Shown: positions 33,283 through 45,491, counted from the first letter of the stretch. The stretch is 64,000 bases of DNA from Linum tenue (GCA_946122785.1 CAMGYJ010000003.1:32071811-32135810); one strand, 5' to 3'. Notes: generated by a model not told the origin, from the letters alone. Translations and numbers: made by a program.

Positions 33283-36080
33283 TTACGAGGCAAATGCTTC
33301 CCGCTGCTTTGTCGGAAGTTGTAGATCTGGCTCTGATTCACTCAGAGGACTGAAATAATGATCCACCATGTCCTCAGTCACTTGTTCCAACCTTGGAGGA
33401 TTCCACTGCAAAATTCAAGCTTTTTTTGTCATTATGAGTTCCATAGCATACATGTTATATGTGCAAATATCATGCAAACAGCAACTTCGTAAACTCAAGT
33501 AGGTGGTGTACCTGTGCAGCCAAGTCCTTGTCCACCATCCGAGCCCTAACACCCTGGACATAGAAGCAGAGTAAGTGATGTGGAAAGGATCGTTTGCATA
33601 GTCCAGATAACACAAATTGAGCTTGAGTTTTACCTCGCTGAAGTCACGCTGAGACATCCCATGTAGAGACATTCTGTATTCTCGGACTAAGCACTGATCA
33701 AGTGTCTGAAATCTTCCTTCTCGTATCTGAAACAGTCAATATATGGGACAGATCAGGAAGCCCTTGCAGGAGGCAGTCACAGTGGTAAAGGGTGGCAGGA
33801 ACTTACAGATCTCAAGGAAACCTTTAAGCTCAATGGGGAGCATTCTTTCAGTCTTCTCAGTGTAGAGTTGCACCACAGATCATTCGTTTCGGATGCCTCA
33901 GTTTCCTGATTAGAAAATTCCTTATCAAAATGCATGATAAAACAGAAGACACGCTGTGCATCTATAAATTCCAAGTGCATATCCTAACTTAAAAGGAAAG
34001 ATTCCTACCACCGCCAAAGGAGCAAGCAACTAGAGTCGCAAAATCTTACCAAAGCATCTATGATCTCTTCAACTGTCTCCTTACTGAAACATTTATCAAC
34101 CATATCAATCCTGGATAGATGAGCCAGTCAGAAATCAACTTAAATAGATAACATCTTCATTAAAGTTCGCTAAGCTGATTGTACAATTTTATACCAAAAC
34201 AACGAACAAACCTGTGCAATACACTCATGTGATCTGGATGGACATGGTCACCATACTCTTCCAATGAAGCTTCAATAACAGAAGGGTCATCTGTGTCCAG
34301 ATTACCAAGCTGTTGGTCTACTAATCGAAGCTTCTGTTTAAGTACCAATCCAAGCAAGAGAGAAGACTGTTCAGTATTTTAATTGGAAAACAAATTGCGA
34401 AGAGAGGAGAAAAAGTTCATAATGAGCAATTAACTGTACTATGGGTGTAATGAGTAGCTAAGCCACAAGCAATCATTTCAGCTCCATTTAGTGTCTCCCC
34501 CGTAAGACCAAGATATTCCCCTACAAACAAGACAGTTGCAAACAAAACACTAATATCCGTTTTCTTTTCTAAAGCGACAGCGATTAGCAAAAACCAAAGA
34601 GAGATTCAACAGTACCTAAATGACCAGGTAAATGTGAAAGGTAGAAAGATGCACCAGCATCAGGATGAAAACCAATTAGGGTTTCAGGGGTAGCAAACCT
34701 CTGCAAAATATGACAACACATTGATTGTTTCCATTACGACAAGCAAATGACTGGAAGAAGAAAAGAAGAAAAGAAACTACACTGCTGAAAGTATTGGAAA
34801 CAATAGAATATCTCTAATGGCTTTCACTATGGCATACAGTTCTTTCTGTTGCAACTCTAAACATCCCAGGGACTGAAACTCCAGCTCCACCACCCATGGT
34901 GATGCCATTCAGAAGAGCTACCTACAAGAACATGGTTCATTACCATCAACATGATTTATATCATTTCCTAGTCAAAATGGGTAGAAGTCTGTGAATTGCG
35001 TAAGTACTCACATTTGGCTTCAAGTATGTACCTAAAAGGTATATATAACTGTACAATGTGGAAAAGAATTCCTTACAATGACCCAACTTCCCTGCAGGGG
35101 GAAAAAACAGACGATCAAACAGTAGTAATTAGCATCACTGTAAAGCATTTTTCATACTTTCACTGGATAAGAAGCAAAGGGCAAGCTGTAAGTAAGGCGT
35201 TACCCTGGTTTATGAGGTGATACAGAGCAACAATATCTCCACCAGCACAAAATGCCCTGCCACTGCCCTTCATTGACACAATAAATCAAATCACACCGTA
35301 AACAAAATACTCCATCTGGAGCTGAGATTGCTCTGAGTGGTAGTAGGATTTGCCAAATCACATCTCAATGTGTGGGTTTCCCAAGTTTGTAAGACCCACG
35401 GATTCTACATTTAGAAAAATTTCAAAAAATCGGAGGCCTAAGAATTTAGTATCTAAAATATTTCGCCATCAGATCATAGTTCCGGACAAAATGGACGACG
35501 TATTTGGCTACCAAATTCCACACCCAAATCCAACATCCAAACCACCTATTACTTGGAACAGAAAGGTAAAGAAGATACGAACGAGGAAGCAGTACCTTCA
35601 TAGCGACAAATCCAACATCTGGATCATCCTCCCACGATTTGTACAAACTGTTCAATCTAGCGCCCTACGACGAATAATCAGCCAATTCCGAAAGAGAAAG
35701 AACAAACCCCTCAGTCCCCAATTCGGGTCCAAACATAATCCAAGAGAAAGCTTGAAAAGGAGAAAAAGCAACCACCATCGTCGTGTTGAGGGCATTGAGT
35801 GAAGAAGGCCGGTTGAGAACCGCAGTTCGGGAATGAGCTCTGCCTTCCACCAGCACCTGCAATTCCCATCGTCAAGACAGCCGATGGGGCCAAAAGTGGG
35901 GGAATTTTGGGGGAAACGAAACAGCCATTGCATGAATTCATTCGAAACCTCATTGTGATCATAAATGTCGACAGGGTTACTCTTACTGCTCGCCAGAGAG
36001 CCGACGCCTCTGCTCACGTGGCGATAACCCGCCTTCGCTCGCCGTGATAGAACCGCCGCTGCTACTTTCCAGCCTTTCAT
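33283..36080 (-). CDS. 3-hydroxyisobutyryl-CoA hydrolase-like protein, mitochondrial (complete, 14 exons, 406 aa)
   Basis: Exons: 36080-35949, 35856-35776, 35664-35596, 35267-35204, 35091-35012, 34921-34838, 34700-34616, 34520-34435, 34333-34212, 34110-34050, 33905-33807, 33726-33634, 33553-33512 and 33405-33283. All junctions keep phase and the CDS ends in TAA. The product is a crotonase-fold enzyme of the CHY1 group, linked by family to valine catabolism. The oxyanion-hole loops are [11 protein letters not shown] (95-105) and [10 protein letters not shown] (147-156). Glu176 and Asp184 in [14 protein letters not shown] occupy the catalytic positions. The N-terminus ([20 protein letters not shown]) is basic and acid-free, as in mitochondrial presequences. 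Length fits Arabidopsis At4g31810-type proteins (about 409 aa). Exon 2 could end 3 nt later; exon 1 uses a GTTTCG donor inferred from phase. Confidence 0.94.
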
Positions 36081-36270
36081 ATCGCCTTTTCCGGCGCTTT
36101 GCAGTTTTCTGGGTTTCTTTCCTACCGCCCGTTTTTTTGTCTTTTTCTTTGGTTAGGAGCAGCCCTAAACCACAAAATCAAAGCAATAAAACTCACGTAA
36201 CTCTCCACTACAGGAACGGATAGAGGCGTCTTACAGAAAGAAAAGGGCAAAAAAAGTAACGGATAGAGCG

Positions 36271-37095
36271 TGGTGTTCAAACGGTTTGGTTACCATGGTA
36301 ACCATTTTAACCAGTATTATTTGGATAATTTGGTTTGGTTAATTTGGATAATTGGTTTGGTTTGGTTAAAGTTTTTAGCTTGTTTGGTTTAGGTGGTTTG
36401 GTTTGGTTTAAGACACTCCTAACCAGTCAAACCAAATTAACCAGTTAAGTAATTAGTCATGTATCTAACATATATTATATAAACATACTTAATACTTTGC
36501 ATAACCACTCAAGAGTTAACGTTCATCCCTTTTAGACTCATAAAATATAAAGCTCAATATTGCTCATATAGTGTATATTTGTATATGTAAAATGTAGACC
36601 ACAACATATGGACGCCTAATTTAGATAAATTTCATACATTATGATGGATTAAAACTTGAAAAGAAGGTCATTTCCAGCCTATGATAATTGCTAAGAGACT
36701 AAGTCAATTTACACAAACACAACAATTCATTAACCCATACCATTGTCATAAATTTTTGTTAGGTGAATACTTCTATACTAATCGTAAGATAATTGTCTTA
36801 GTTGCATGTATTTTTGTTAATGGTCAACTATAACTACGTGTTGATTGTTATGTTTTATTCATTATATAAATTGCGAATTGTTGCATTAACCAGAAAATTT
36901 TCATCGTCAATGATAATGTGATTTTATATTGGTTAATCTGGTTAACCAATTAACCAAACCAATTAAACTTTAATTTGGTTAATTTGGTTGTTGTATTAGT
37001 TTGGACGGTTTGGTTATGATATTGTATTCCATGGTTAATGAAATTTAGCCTTATTTGGTTTGGTTATAACCATGGTAACCATTTGAACACCCCTA
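36271..37095. mobile_element. hAT-type element (about 825 bp)
   Basis: The right end, inverted, is TAGGGGTGTTCAAATGGTTA; the left end TGGTGTTCAAACGGTTTGG lacks the first bases. AGAGCG flanks both sides, a worn target duplication. Both ends are filled with GGTTTGGTTA / TAACCAAACC words and a CCATGGTAACCAT palindrome. No transposase. Confidence 0.75.
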
Positions 37096-37389
37096 AGAGC
37101 GTCCATGTCATGATTCTTCGTCTTCGGTCAGTCAATTAATAGTATTTTTTATTTTAGCACCTACATTTATATAGTTATTTCAAACAAGGGCCTTTATCCA
37201 ATTCTGAACTTATTATTATATTAGTTTACACCTTCTACTTTGCATGGTATGGGGGGCAGGGCTGATACATACCATGATACCAAATGGCCTGTCGCTTCGT
37301 TTTGTCGTCACATGGGCTGCCTTGGTTCGCGAAAGAGTGGGAATTAGGAAGGTAATGGTCGGGTTGGATAATGATTGTAAAATCTTATT

Positions 37390-37705
37390 GAAAGTTGTAT
37401 TAGAAGAGACGATGCTATATAGTATTGGTGCTATAGGTTTTTGTCTTTATGGTATAACTGGAAATTGTATTTTTAATGTTATGGTACAACTTTAGATTAT
37501 ACTTATATTGTTTGAACCAATTCTTTTATGGTATAACTTGAACTTGTACATTTATGTGATGGTACAACTTCAAGTTGTAAAGTTGTACAATAACATAATG
37601 GTACAAATTCTTTTATGGTACAATCTAAACTTATACATTTCATGTTATGGTACAACTTTAAGTTGTACATTAATGCACCAATACTATATAGTATAGTAGA
37701 AATAG
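37390..37705. repeat. MITE family B, copy 2
   Basis: Bounded by CTATATAGTATTGGTGC and its inverse GCACCAATACTATATAG. Internally it repeats GGTACAACTT.AA.TTGTACA words. Inverted relative to the copy at 32540-32910. Confidence 0.7.
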
Positions 37706-37759
37706 TGGTTGAACTATAGTTTAATTGTTTCATTTCACTAAATTTTGATAGAAAATTAT

Positions 37760-38440
37760 TTCGATCGGATAGTTGCTACGATGCATATTAGTTTTCTTGG
37801 TCGGATAGATATTATAGGAGTTGTTTGCTTGATGAATTTGATGATGGATAGCTGATGGATTTGGATCCATTATGGACTTTGTCCAAACTCCATTGTTTGA
37901 TGTATTTAGGGGCTACAAATTTGTGGGTCTCATGGACGATGAATTTGGATCCACTATGGACTTTGTCCAAACTCCATTGTTTGTTTTAGAGGTGGCTATA
38001 CGATCCGGTCCGGTTAAATTGACCCGAATTGATCCGGTCCCAGTCCAGTTTTTTCGAGAATATAAGGACTAAATATTGGATGAGATACAGTCCGGCTTTG
38101 ATCCGGTCCGGTCCCAATTCGGTCTTGATTTTAGATTGAGTTTGTGGGGATTTAAGTGGCATGAGGCCTAAAAGGGTGGGAAGTTTGTTAAATTTTGGGT
38201 ATTGAACTCTCTTATAAGGTTTTCGGTCCGGTCCCGAACGGTTTTTTTACCTCATATCTAAGCCCGAAGATGGGATTGGACTGTTTGCTATCCGGTCTCG
38301 GTCAGGGTTATACGGTCTGGTTTCGGATAAAACCAAAAAGCTCGGACCAAATAGCTAGCCCTAGTTTGTTTAATGCATTTAGGGGTTACAAATTTGTAGG
38401 CCTCGTGGACTTTAAGTGTTTAGATCCTTGAGGCCGTCAG
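37760..38440. repeat. Harbinger-like MITE split by a hAT insertion
   Basis: A block GGATCCA.TATGGACTTTGTCC..CCATTGTTTG occurs twice (37875-37903 and 37950-37983). TTTAGGGGCTACAAATTTGT (37909) recurs as a near copy at 38379, on the other side of the hAT element at 37987-38363. The GTTTGCTTGATGAATTTG start resembles the neighbouring Harbinger-type termini. Confidence 0.5.
37987..38363. mobile_element. Short hAT-type MITE (377 bp), target duplication GTTTGTTT
   Basis: Perfect GTTTGTTT duplications lie at 37979-37986 and 38364-38371. The termini are TAGAGGTGGCTATACGATCC and, inverted, TAGGGCTAGCTATTTGGTCC. The interior repeats GATCCGGTCC/GGACCGGA words. Nested in a Harbinger-like MITE. Confidence 0.9.
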
Positions 38441-38499
38441 ACTTGAAAATTCCACCACTTTAGGTGGGAATTAATCATGAACTTTCAAGTCTATCATTT

Positions 38500-39105
38500 A
38501 TAACCAACAATTTGTCCTTCATATTTCCTTTCTCTTCTCATACCAATGAAGACAATATATGTCAATTTCACTTCACACATACAAATATAATTCACCAATC
38601 CATCATGAAATCTATGAAAAAAACAATGTTATTTTTCAAGTCCATAATGAATCCAAAACCATCATATATCCATGATTTTACAAAACCCAAGTTTTAGGTG
38701 TCGTTTGCTTCATGAATTTGAAAAAATTAAGGATTTGGTATAAATTGGGTTTTGAAAAATCATGGATATATGAGGATTTTGCATTCATTATGGATTTGAT
38801 AAACACCAATGTTTGTTTCATGGATTTCATAATGGATTTTGTTAATTAGATTTGTATATATGAAGTGAAATTATCTTTATTTCCCTCAATGATATAAGAA
38901 GAGAAAGAAAATATAAAGGGTAGGTTGGTAAAAAAAATGATGGTAAGAGGTGGAATTTTCAAGTCCGTGAGACCCATGGATTTTGACCCTCAAAGTCCAT
39001 GGGTCCCAAGAATTTTTACCTCTAAATACTTGAAGCAAATAATTGATTTTGGTCAAAGTCTATCATGGATTCAAATCCTTCACCAAATTCATCAGCAAAG
39101 CCTTC
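38500..39105. repeat. Head-to-head Harbinger-type MITEs forming a large inverted repeat
   Basis: 38505-38695 is the inverted copy of 38738-38920 (shared words CATGGATATATGA, GGATTTCATAATGGA, AGAAGAGAAAG). The arms are about 190 bp around a GGTGTCGTTTGCTTCATGAA start at 38698. The right member appears to end near 39105 with the inverse of that start. The strand could fold into a long hairpin. Confidence 0.65.
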
Positions 39106-40125
39106 ATTTTTAGAGGTCGTTTGCTTGTAGGATTCTGAAAAATGAAGGATTTGTGTAAAACCCTGTATTTTACCATAAAAGGGTTATGTTGGATTTTGTC
39201 ATATTGGATTTGTGTTGGATTTTCAAAAGTGCTTGTTTGTTTGTTAGATTTTGTACTGAATTTATTTCCTTGGAATTGATTAGTTAAAGGTTGAATTTAC
39301 AAGTTTATCCTTATTGATTTATTTTCATTTTTCTATTGTTAATATTTTGTGTTGTATTAAACGACCATCCTTCTCCCTTTGCATTGGTCATTTCAAACCC
39401 CATCTCCAAACAAAAACCGTCTCCCCTATATTTCTTCACGATCAGCTCCATCTCCATCCATCTCGGGCCCCCTTTCTCTCACTCATTATCATCTCCAAGA
39501 GAAGAACACAAGCCCCTGCCCTTCGCCATTACCCTCTCCAACTCCATCCAAGTTTATTTTAGAGTTTAATTCGCCAAGACCACTTGTTCCTTGTGGCTAG
39601 CAAACTTAAATTTGTATGGATTAAACAGAAATTTGCAGCACCTTACACAAACTTGCAGCAGCTACTAAGCAACCTCAAACGTGTTCATAACTTATAATGA
39701 TGACAACTCGCAGCAGCTAATGGAAATTTGCAGCAACTGTTAATAGAAATTTGTAACTTACAATAATGACAACAGAAATTTTTAGCAGCTACTTCATAAC
39801 AAGAATATTTCCAAAGTTGCAGCAACTACTTTACACCAGAAATTTGAAACAGCATACATACATTAATGACTTCCAACTACCAGAACACATATCTGGAATG
39901 GTATGGAAAGTAACTAAAAACCAGTGTTGCACATATGCTAGGATCACTAATAGCAAATCAAACAGAAGCTACTAAGCAGATTTGCTCAAAAAGAAGTTTC
40001 TACTCCATTCCACATGTGTTTTTTGAGAAGCATATACTATAAATGAGCTTCTCATCCTAAGTCCTACCTCCTACATCTGACCACCTGGCATTAACGTAGC
40101 AAGTTCATGATGAAGTACTTCTAAT

Positions 40126-40440
40126 CCTCTTCATTTTTCATAGCATAGAAGGGTCTTGTCTTCCGATCATTGTCAAGCAAAGCCATTGTAGCGTCAACCA
40201 CCAGCCAGCGAGTTAGCCCTTCAATTTTGCGTATCAATGCAGCTTCATCATAACGGGTATCCTCACGTTCACCTAAGATGGTTCCAAGAGCTTCAAGTGA
40301 CTTAGAAATGACAGGCTTTAACCCACCAATTTCAGCAGCAACAGTTGCTATGTCTTTGTCACCTTGTTCCTTTTTAGTTACTTTGGCCTTCTTCTTAGCA
40401 ATAGGGTTGTTGCCCCCTGCATGCTTCGGATCACTTCCAT
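40126..40440 (-). pseudogene. Harbinger accessory (Myb/SANT-like) ORF, C-terminal part
   Basis: The minus strand encodes IAKKKAKVTKKEQGDKDIAT, then AAEIGGLKPVISKSLEALG, then RWLVVDATMALLDND, ending KNEED and a stop at about 40126. It resembles the C-terminal region of the Myb/SANT-like DNA-binding partner of Harbinger transposases. The N-terminal Myb domain was not found. The assignment rests on context and style. Confidence 0.5.
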
Positions 40441-40459
40441 GGCCCTTTACTAGATAAAG

Positions 40460-41359
40460 CTCCGAATACTAATCAAATACTAGTTAGATCTTATGAGGTC
40501 CTTACCTTTGGGGACCTCTAGCCCATTCGTCCTTATCAAAGCATCTCTGAGCACCTTCCCATCATAAGCTGAACCCTCCCAACTAGCTTAATAATACAAG
40601 AACTCGAGATTTGGATTGCACACTCCCAAAACATTCATTGAAGTTTTCCCTTTGCGATTTCGGTATCTAGCATGAGCCTCTAACCTCACACGAAGCCTTA
40701 CATGAGTCCCATCTAGTGCCCCTAAGCAACCCTAAGAAACAAAAAGAAAGAAAGATTTATAAGTTGTTGCCAATTAAGTTATCTTGCTTAAATGTTCACA
40801 AATTAAGTATAATATCACCTTAAAGTATTTCCACCTTGCATCATCTGAGCAATCTTATATAGGTTCTTCACGCCTTATTAATATAGGATGAAGGCGAATA
40901 ATGGAACACAAGACCTTGTAGATAACTTTCAAAATGGTTTGCCCTGAACGACAGAAATCAAGTTGTAGCGTCCTATTTTTGGTGTTGTGAGCAATGGTGA
41001 CCAAAAACACCATAACTATCTCAACTATATCTATATTTTTTTGTTCATTTTAACCCACCCTCACTGGCAATTAGTTCGTGCAACATCCTAAATAGTGTAT
41101 GATTCATCCGCACTTTGTCAATGCATCGAGTGTCCGACGGCTCAAGTGTGCATCTCATATGACACATTCTATCATGTTGGCAATCAAATATGCCATCTAT
41201 GGGGGTGTTATGATGCATGGTTTGTATCTTTCTCAAAAGAAAAAGTTCAAACCATCTAACCAACACCGATACATACACAAGCAACAAAGTTAATACTATA
41301 CTAATTGTTGTCACCGTCTTTCGCTTTTGCATCTTACAAAACCTTCTTAATCGAGCCAT
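40460..41359 (-). pseudogene. PIF/Harbinger transposase (DDE_Tnp_4 type), broken
   Basis: From ATG at 41359: the N-terminal block DKVRMNHTLFRMLHELI..GGLK, then (another frame) NIDIVEIVMVFLVTIAHNTK and FCRSGQTILKVIYKVLCSII. After an apparent intron (about 40818-40739) comes GCLGALDGTHVRLRV with the first catalytic Asp, RYRNRKGKTSMNVLGVC, and EGSAYDGKVLRDAL with the second Asp. The third acidic residue is not recognisable. At least two stops (in LEFLYY*ASWEG and in EEPI*DCSDD) and a frame change disable it. Confidence 0.88.
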
Positions 41360-42215
41360 ACACCCTTTATAGAAAAAATGGTTATGGCATGTATTAGTAG
41401 ATTATCTACTATGAATGGGTGAGACCAAAATAAAAACAAAACTTTGGACACAAACAGTACAACATATATAGTCACAATATACAGTATGTTGGGCTCATGT
41501 TATCTACCTTGGCATGGACAGCCGAGTAAGATATGTTTATGCATAGTTCCAGCGAACCCTAAATCATAAAACAAAAAATTAACCGAACCCTAAACTCTAA
41601 ACAGAGTGAACATGAGAATGAAAGTGTAGAAAAGTAACTCTCGCTATCAAATATACTTGGACGGAGATATAAAGTAACGACACACATCATATTGTCGCCG
41701 CTCAGCGGCGATGAGAAAAAGAATCGATAGGTGTAGAGCGGATCCAGAGGCAGAGATGGTGAAGGGGAGTGAGAGAAGAGGCTTACTTGTAGACAAACCC
41801 ACTCCGACGTCGGAGACGACGAGAGTTTAGACCCCCTGCTAGCTGCTTTCTTCACTTAAAAATGAGAGGCGAAGGTGGCTTCATATGGTGCACAAACTGG
41901 AATGGGTTGGAGGGCTGCTTGTTAACCTAACGAAGAATATAATGAGGGCAACATCGGAATATTGGAAATATATAAGGTTATTTTCGTCATTGATGTCATG
42001 GATTATGACTTTCCCCAAAATCTCAGCTAAAGAGGTAGGATTTTATAATCCATGGACCCCACGAATCTTGATCTTATATAATCCAATATGCATTGGTCCC
42101 ACAAGAACTAATCCAACACAATTTTAGCAACAAACATGGAATTTGTCCATAATACCATAGGTGTGGGATTTTAGCCCAAAATCCTTGATTAAAATCCCAA
42201 TAGCAAAATACCAGT

Positions 42216-42960
42216 ATATTCATTGCTATACTCATCCAAATTTAGTCAAGTATTTCTCGGGTAATAAAAAGGTGTCATCATATTGGCTTAGATATTGTGC
42301 ATAACCATGGGTTATGCAACTGTTAGTAACCTAACCGGAGTCGTTGTTTTGAGGCGGAATCATCCTATGGTTGGGGTTGATGCGGGCTGTGGAGGGGCAT
42401 TTTTGTCCGTTTATTGAATTTTAATTATCCCTTTTTTAATTTTTCTGACATTTATTAGTAGGAAGAGAAAGAGTGAGAGCAAACATGGAACATGAGAGAA
42501 AGAGTGAGAGCAAACATGAAATAAATTTTACATTTATATAATTGTAAGTCTCCCTCCATTCACTTATGAGAATGGTTTGTTTGATTCACTTCCATGAATG
42601 AAATAGCTTCTTTTGGATCAAATTTTTTCAAAATTATAATATCTTTTCGTCATTGAAGGATGAAAATCAATTTATAATGTATATAACTTTTTTCATAATA
42701 CTGCTACTGCTGGAGCACATATATAACATTTATTCCTTTTAATAACTCTTAGTTAATATTGATGAAGTCGTTTATTATACAATAAGTATAGGAACAATGA
42801 AGACGGTAACATATATGCACAATATTTTTGTTACCATGTCCACTTCATCCCTTGCCACTACTTCCTTCATTTTTTAATGCAGCCCCTTGTACCTTTTGCA
42901 ACCCCTATTATAAGCAACCCTTGTAAAAGTGTTGCGCTAGCATGTTACAACTCTTTTAAA
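42216..42960. other. Intergenic, AT-rich
   Basis: A GAGAGAAAGAGTGAGAGCAA word is tandemly duplicated near 42470-42525. No gene was recognised. Confidence 0.45.
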
Positions 42961-42963
42961 ACT

Positions 42964-43257
42964 TTACGCAACACATTTTTGGGAGTTGCAAGAGGTCATT
43001 TTTCCCGTATTGAGGCACCACCGTTCTTCGATTCTGCACAAGTTTTGCGAAGAAACCCCTCCCAATCTTGAGGCCATTGTTGTACTTGACGGCCAATTAA
43101 AGACTACCTCGTAGAACTGCATAGTGTACTGGCAAGCGCATAACTGATGATTTCTACTCTTCCATGCACCATTATAAAGCACACTAGAATCATCAACAAT
43201 CTTCCCCTTATCTTTTAACTTGTCACGAGTGGTTTTGCGATTCAATATTATTAGCCA
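42964..43257 (-). pseudogene. Older LINE, zf-RVT part (distal half)
   Basis: The minus strand reads ILNRKTTRDKLKDKGKIVDD, then HQLCACQYTMQFYEVVFN, the plant LINE zf-RVT pattern. It continues the frame region interrupted at 43257 by a second LINE; the proximal half is at 45203-45491. Confidence 0.7.
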
Positions 43258-45202
43258 GAATATGAGGGTGTCATCTGCGAACAGTATGATCAAGTATTGA
43301 ATGTGCTGGCTACGATTGTCTGCTTCCAAGCTGTGACGGGATTAAGGATTAACCTGGACAAGTCTGTTATGTACACGGTTGGGGATGTGACTGAGCCTAG
43401 TTACTTTGCCGCCATATTTGGATGTAAATAGAGTCGAGACCCCCATAAATACCTCGATTTTCCTTTAGGGGCCAGACCTAATGATTCGAGCATTTGGGAC
43501 CCGATAATTGATAAAGTTCAAAAGAAACTAAATGGTTGGGGGAATAGACATCTTTCAACCGGAGCAAGGTTAGTCCTTTGTAAGACTGTTCTGACCAGCA
43601 TGCCGACCTACTGGTTTTCGCTTTTTAAAGCTCCTGCTGCGGTATTAAAAGAATTGGAAAGAATCATAAGGAGATTCCTATGGAATGGGACAGCATATAC
43701 AAACAAGATGGCCCTCGTCGACTGGAAGCTTTGCAAGTACGAGAAGGAAAGAGGGGGCTTGGGAATTCAGGACTTGAAAGCTTTCAACGAGGCAATGCTA
43801 TACAAATGGTTGTGGTGTTATGCAGCAGAAAGAGAGAGAGTTGGTGGTGCAAGATGATTGAGTTAAAGTATAGAAACCCTGTCTCGGTGTGGCAGACTAC
43901 AAGAGCCAGGGGAGAGTTTTCTCAGTCAGTTAGGGCGAATATTTCTAAAGGGTACGACTCATTTTGGAACTTCGCATGTCTGGATCCTGGCGATGGTACT
44001 GAAGTTTCATTCTGGCACGATAGATGGACCCCGGGAAGAGTGTTGGCAACCTCGTATCCTCGCGTTGCTGCTGTTGCCGCTGACCCGGAAGCAAAAATTT
44101 TCGACTTGGCGTCTCATAATGGTTAGTCTTTTATCTGGTCTTTAAATCTTAATTTTGAGTTGAGAGGGGGAGCGGAGAGGGAAAGATTGGAATTGTTACA
44201 TCTCCTAGGTTCCTCAGAGCTGATTGATAAGGTCTGCAGCCCTTGTAGAGTAATATGGAATCCGGATTTGAATGAGAATTTTTCTGTTAGTTCCTGTTAT
44301 AAGATATTGATGCAGGAAGAAGGGCAAGGTGCGAATGACTTCCCAGCTAATCAAATATGGAAGAACGTGGTGCCGAGCAAAATTTGTTTCTTTATATGGT
44401 TAGTTTACCATAACAGAATCCTCACGGCGGAAAATCTAAAGAAAAAGGGGTGGGCTTTGGCGAGCAGATGCTACCTTTGCTACATCAAAGAAGAAACTTC
44501 CATCCATCTGTTCAGTGAATGTTAGTTTGTGAAGGAGGTTTGGAACCATATCAGTCGTACCAGACAGGGAGTGTTCTTCCAAGGTGGAGATATATGCTCG
44601 ATTATCAAAAACTGTCCACACCTAGCGCCAAACTGTATTGATGGCTGGTTTAAAGCTTGCATCCTCCATGCTGTTTGGTGGCTGGTGTGGTTGGAAAGAA
44701 ACCATCGAGTCTTTGAAGAGAAATCAACGACGACTATCATGGTGGCAAAAAGGGCGGTGAGGTACACGATGGAATGGTTGGTGGCTCATGGTAAAGTGGA
44801 GAAGGTGCAGGGCGAAACTTGGTTGCGGGAGACTCTTGCTGGATACTGATCTGGATTGTTGCACAGGAGGCGTTGGATGGGTGGTTGTTTGTCCTCCCCA
44901 AGCCTGCGTGGGTTCAGGTTGTTTTTTGTTCTTTTTTGAGGTTGCGTCAGGTTTTGGGGGAATTGGTAGGAGGTGACTCTGTTCTGCTTTGGTTCCTTGT
45001 TCTTGTTCTTGTTGTTTCAAAGGTCTCCCATGACCTTTCTCCCCTTTTTTTGGCTTCATTTTTTGTATTTTTGTTTTCTGTTCTGCTCTCTTTCTTCGTT
45101 TCTGGACCTCTTGTGATCGCTCCTTGCGATAACAGAGGTATGTACAGACTTGTTAGTTTGTTTTTTCAGTTTTAATCTATCGCCATTATATAAAAAAAAA
45201 AA
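43258..45202 (+). mobile_element. 5'-truncated L1-type LINE, target duplication TATTAGCCA
   Basis: The 9-bp duplications TATTAGCCA lie at 43249-43257 and 45203-45211. The insert ends in a poly(A) tail (about 45190-45202). It encodes the C-terminal third of a plant LINE polyprotein: palm/thumb remnants (RINLDKSVMY, the HKYLDFPLGARPND block, LNGWGNRHLSTGARLVL, MPTYWFSLFKAPAAVLK), then zf-RVT. Several stops and frame breaks occur (near 43430, 43857, 44125, 44523), so it is not functional. Confidence 0.92.
43560..44849 (+). pseudogene. LINE reverse-transcriptase C-terminus and zf-RVT domain
   Basis: Blocks in order: IIRRFLWNGTAYTNKMALVDW and GGLGIQDLKAFNEAMLYKWL (to about 43850), SVWQTTRARGEF..DGTEVSFWHDRW (to 44060), then the zinc domain KICFFIWLVYHNRILTAENL..CYLCYIKEETSIHLFSEC (to 44522) and WLVWLERNHRVFEEK. 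Each change of block coincides with a stop or frame shift. Confidence 0.88.
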
Positions 45203-45491
45203 TATTAGCCAAGCTACGAATCTGCAGCTAGGCAAGTTATATTTTCTCCAATATCACTCTCCACCACTGCACTACCGCCCCTTTTCTTCGAATAGAAATC
45301 AATATCTGACTCATAGAGAACTTCTTGATAGGCTTCCCCTCCCATGTGATGATCTCTTCAATCATGCACTCCGGACGATACTGAAACCATCCTCGAAGCT
45401 TTAGTAAACTTCTCCAGATTCTAGACCATGTTGCAGTGATAGGAATCGAACTAAATTTTTCAAAGAATTGGTCACTTATAGTTTGCACCAA
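45203..45491 (-). pseudogene. Older LINE, proximal half of the split domain
   Basis: The minus frame gives TWSRIWRSLLKLRGWFQ, then KKFSMSQILISIRRKGAVVQ and WWRVILEKI. It leads into 43257 once the plus-strand LINE is ignored, so a later LINE landed in this gene. Confidence 0.7.

Larger units (their letters stand above)
39113..42212 (-). mobile_element. Decayed PIF/Harbinger transposon with both genes (about 3.1 kb)
   Basis: The left end GGTCGTTTGCTTGTAGGATT and the right end, inverted, GGTATTTTGCTATTGGGATT are a degenerate terminal inverted repeat. Between them on the minus strand lie a transposase gene and a Myb-like accessory ORF, the two-gene layout of PIF/Harbinger elements. Stops in the transposase show it is inactive. 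No clean 3-bp duplication could be fixed. Confidence 0.75.

Noticed and set aside
44724..45059. Minus-strand ORF in the LINE 3' region
   Set aside because: Antisense of the LINE 3' end; no domain.
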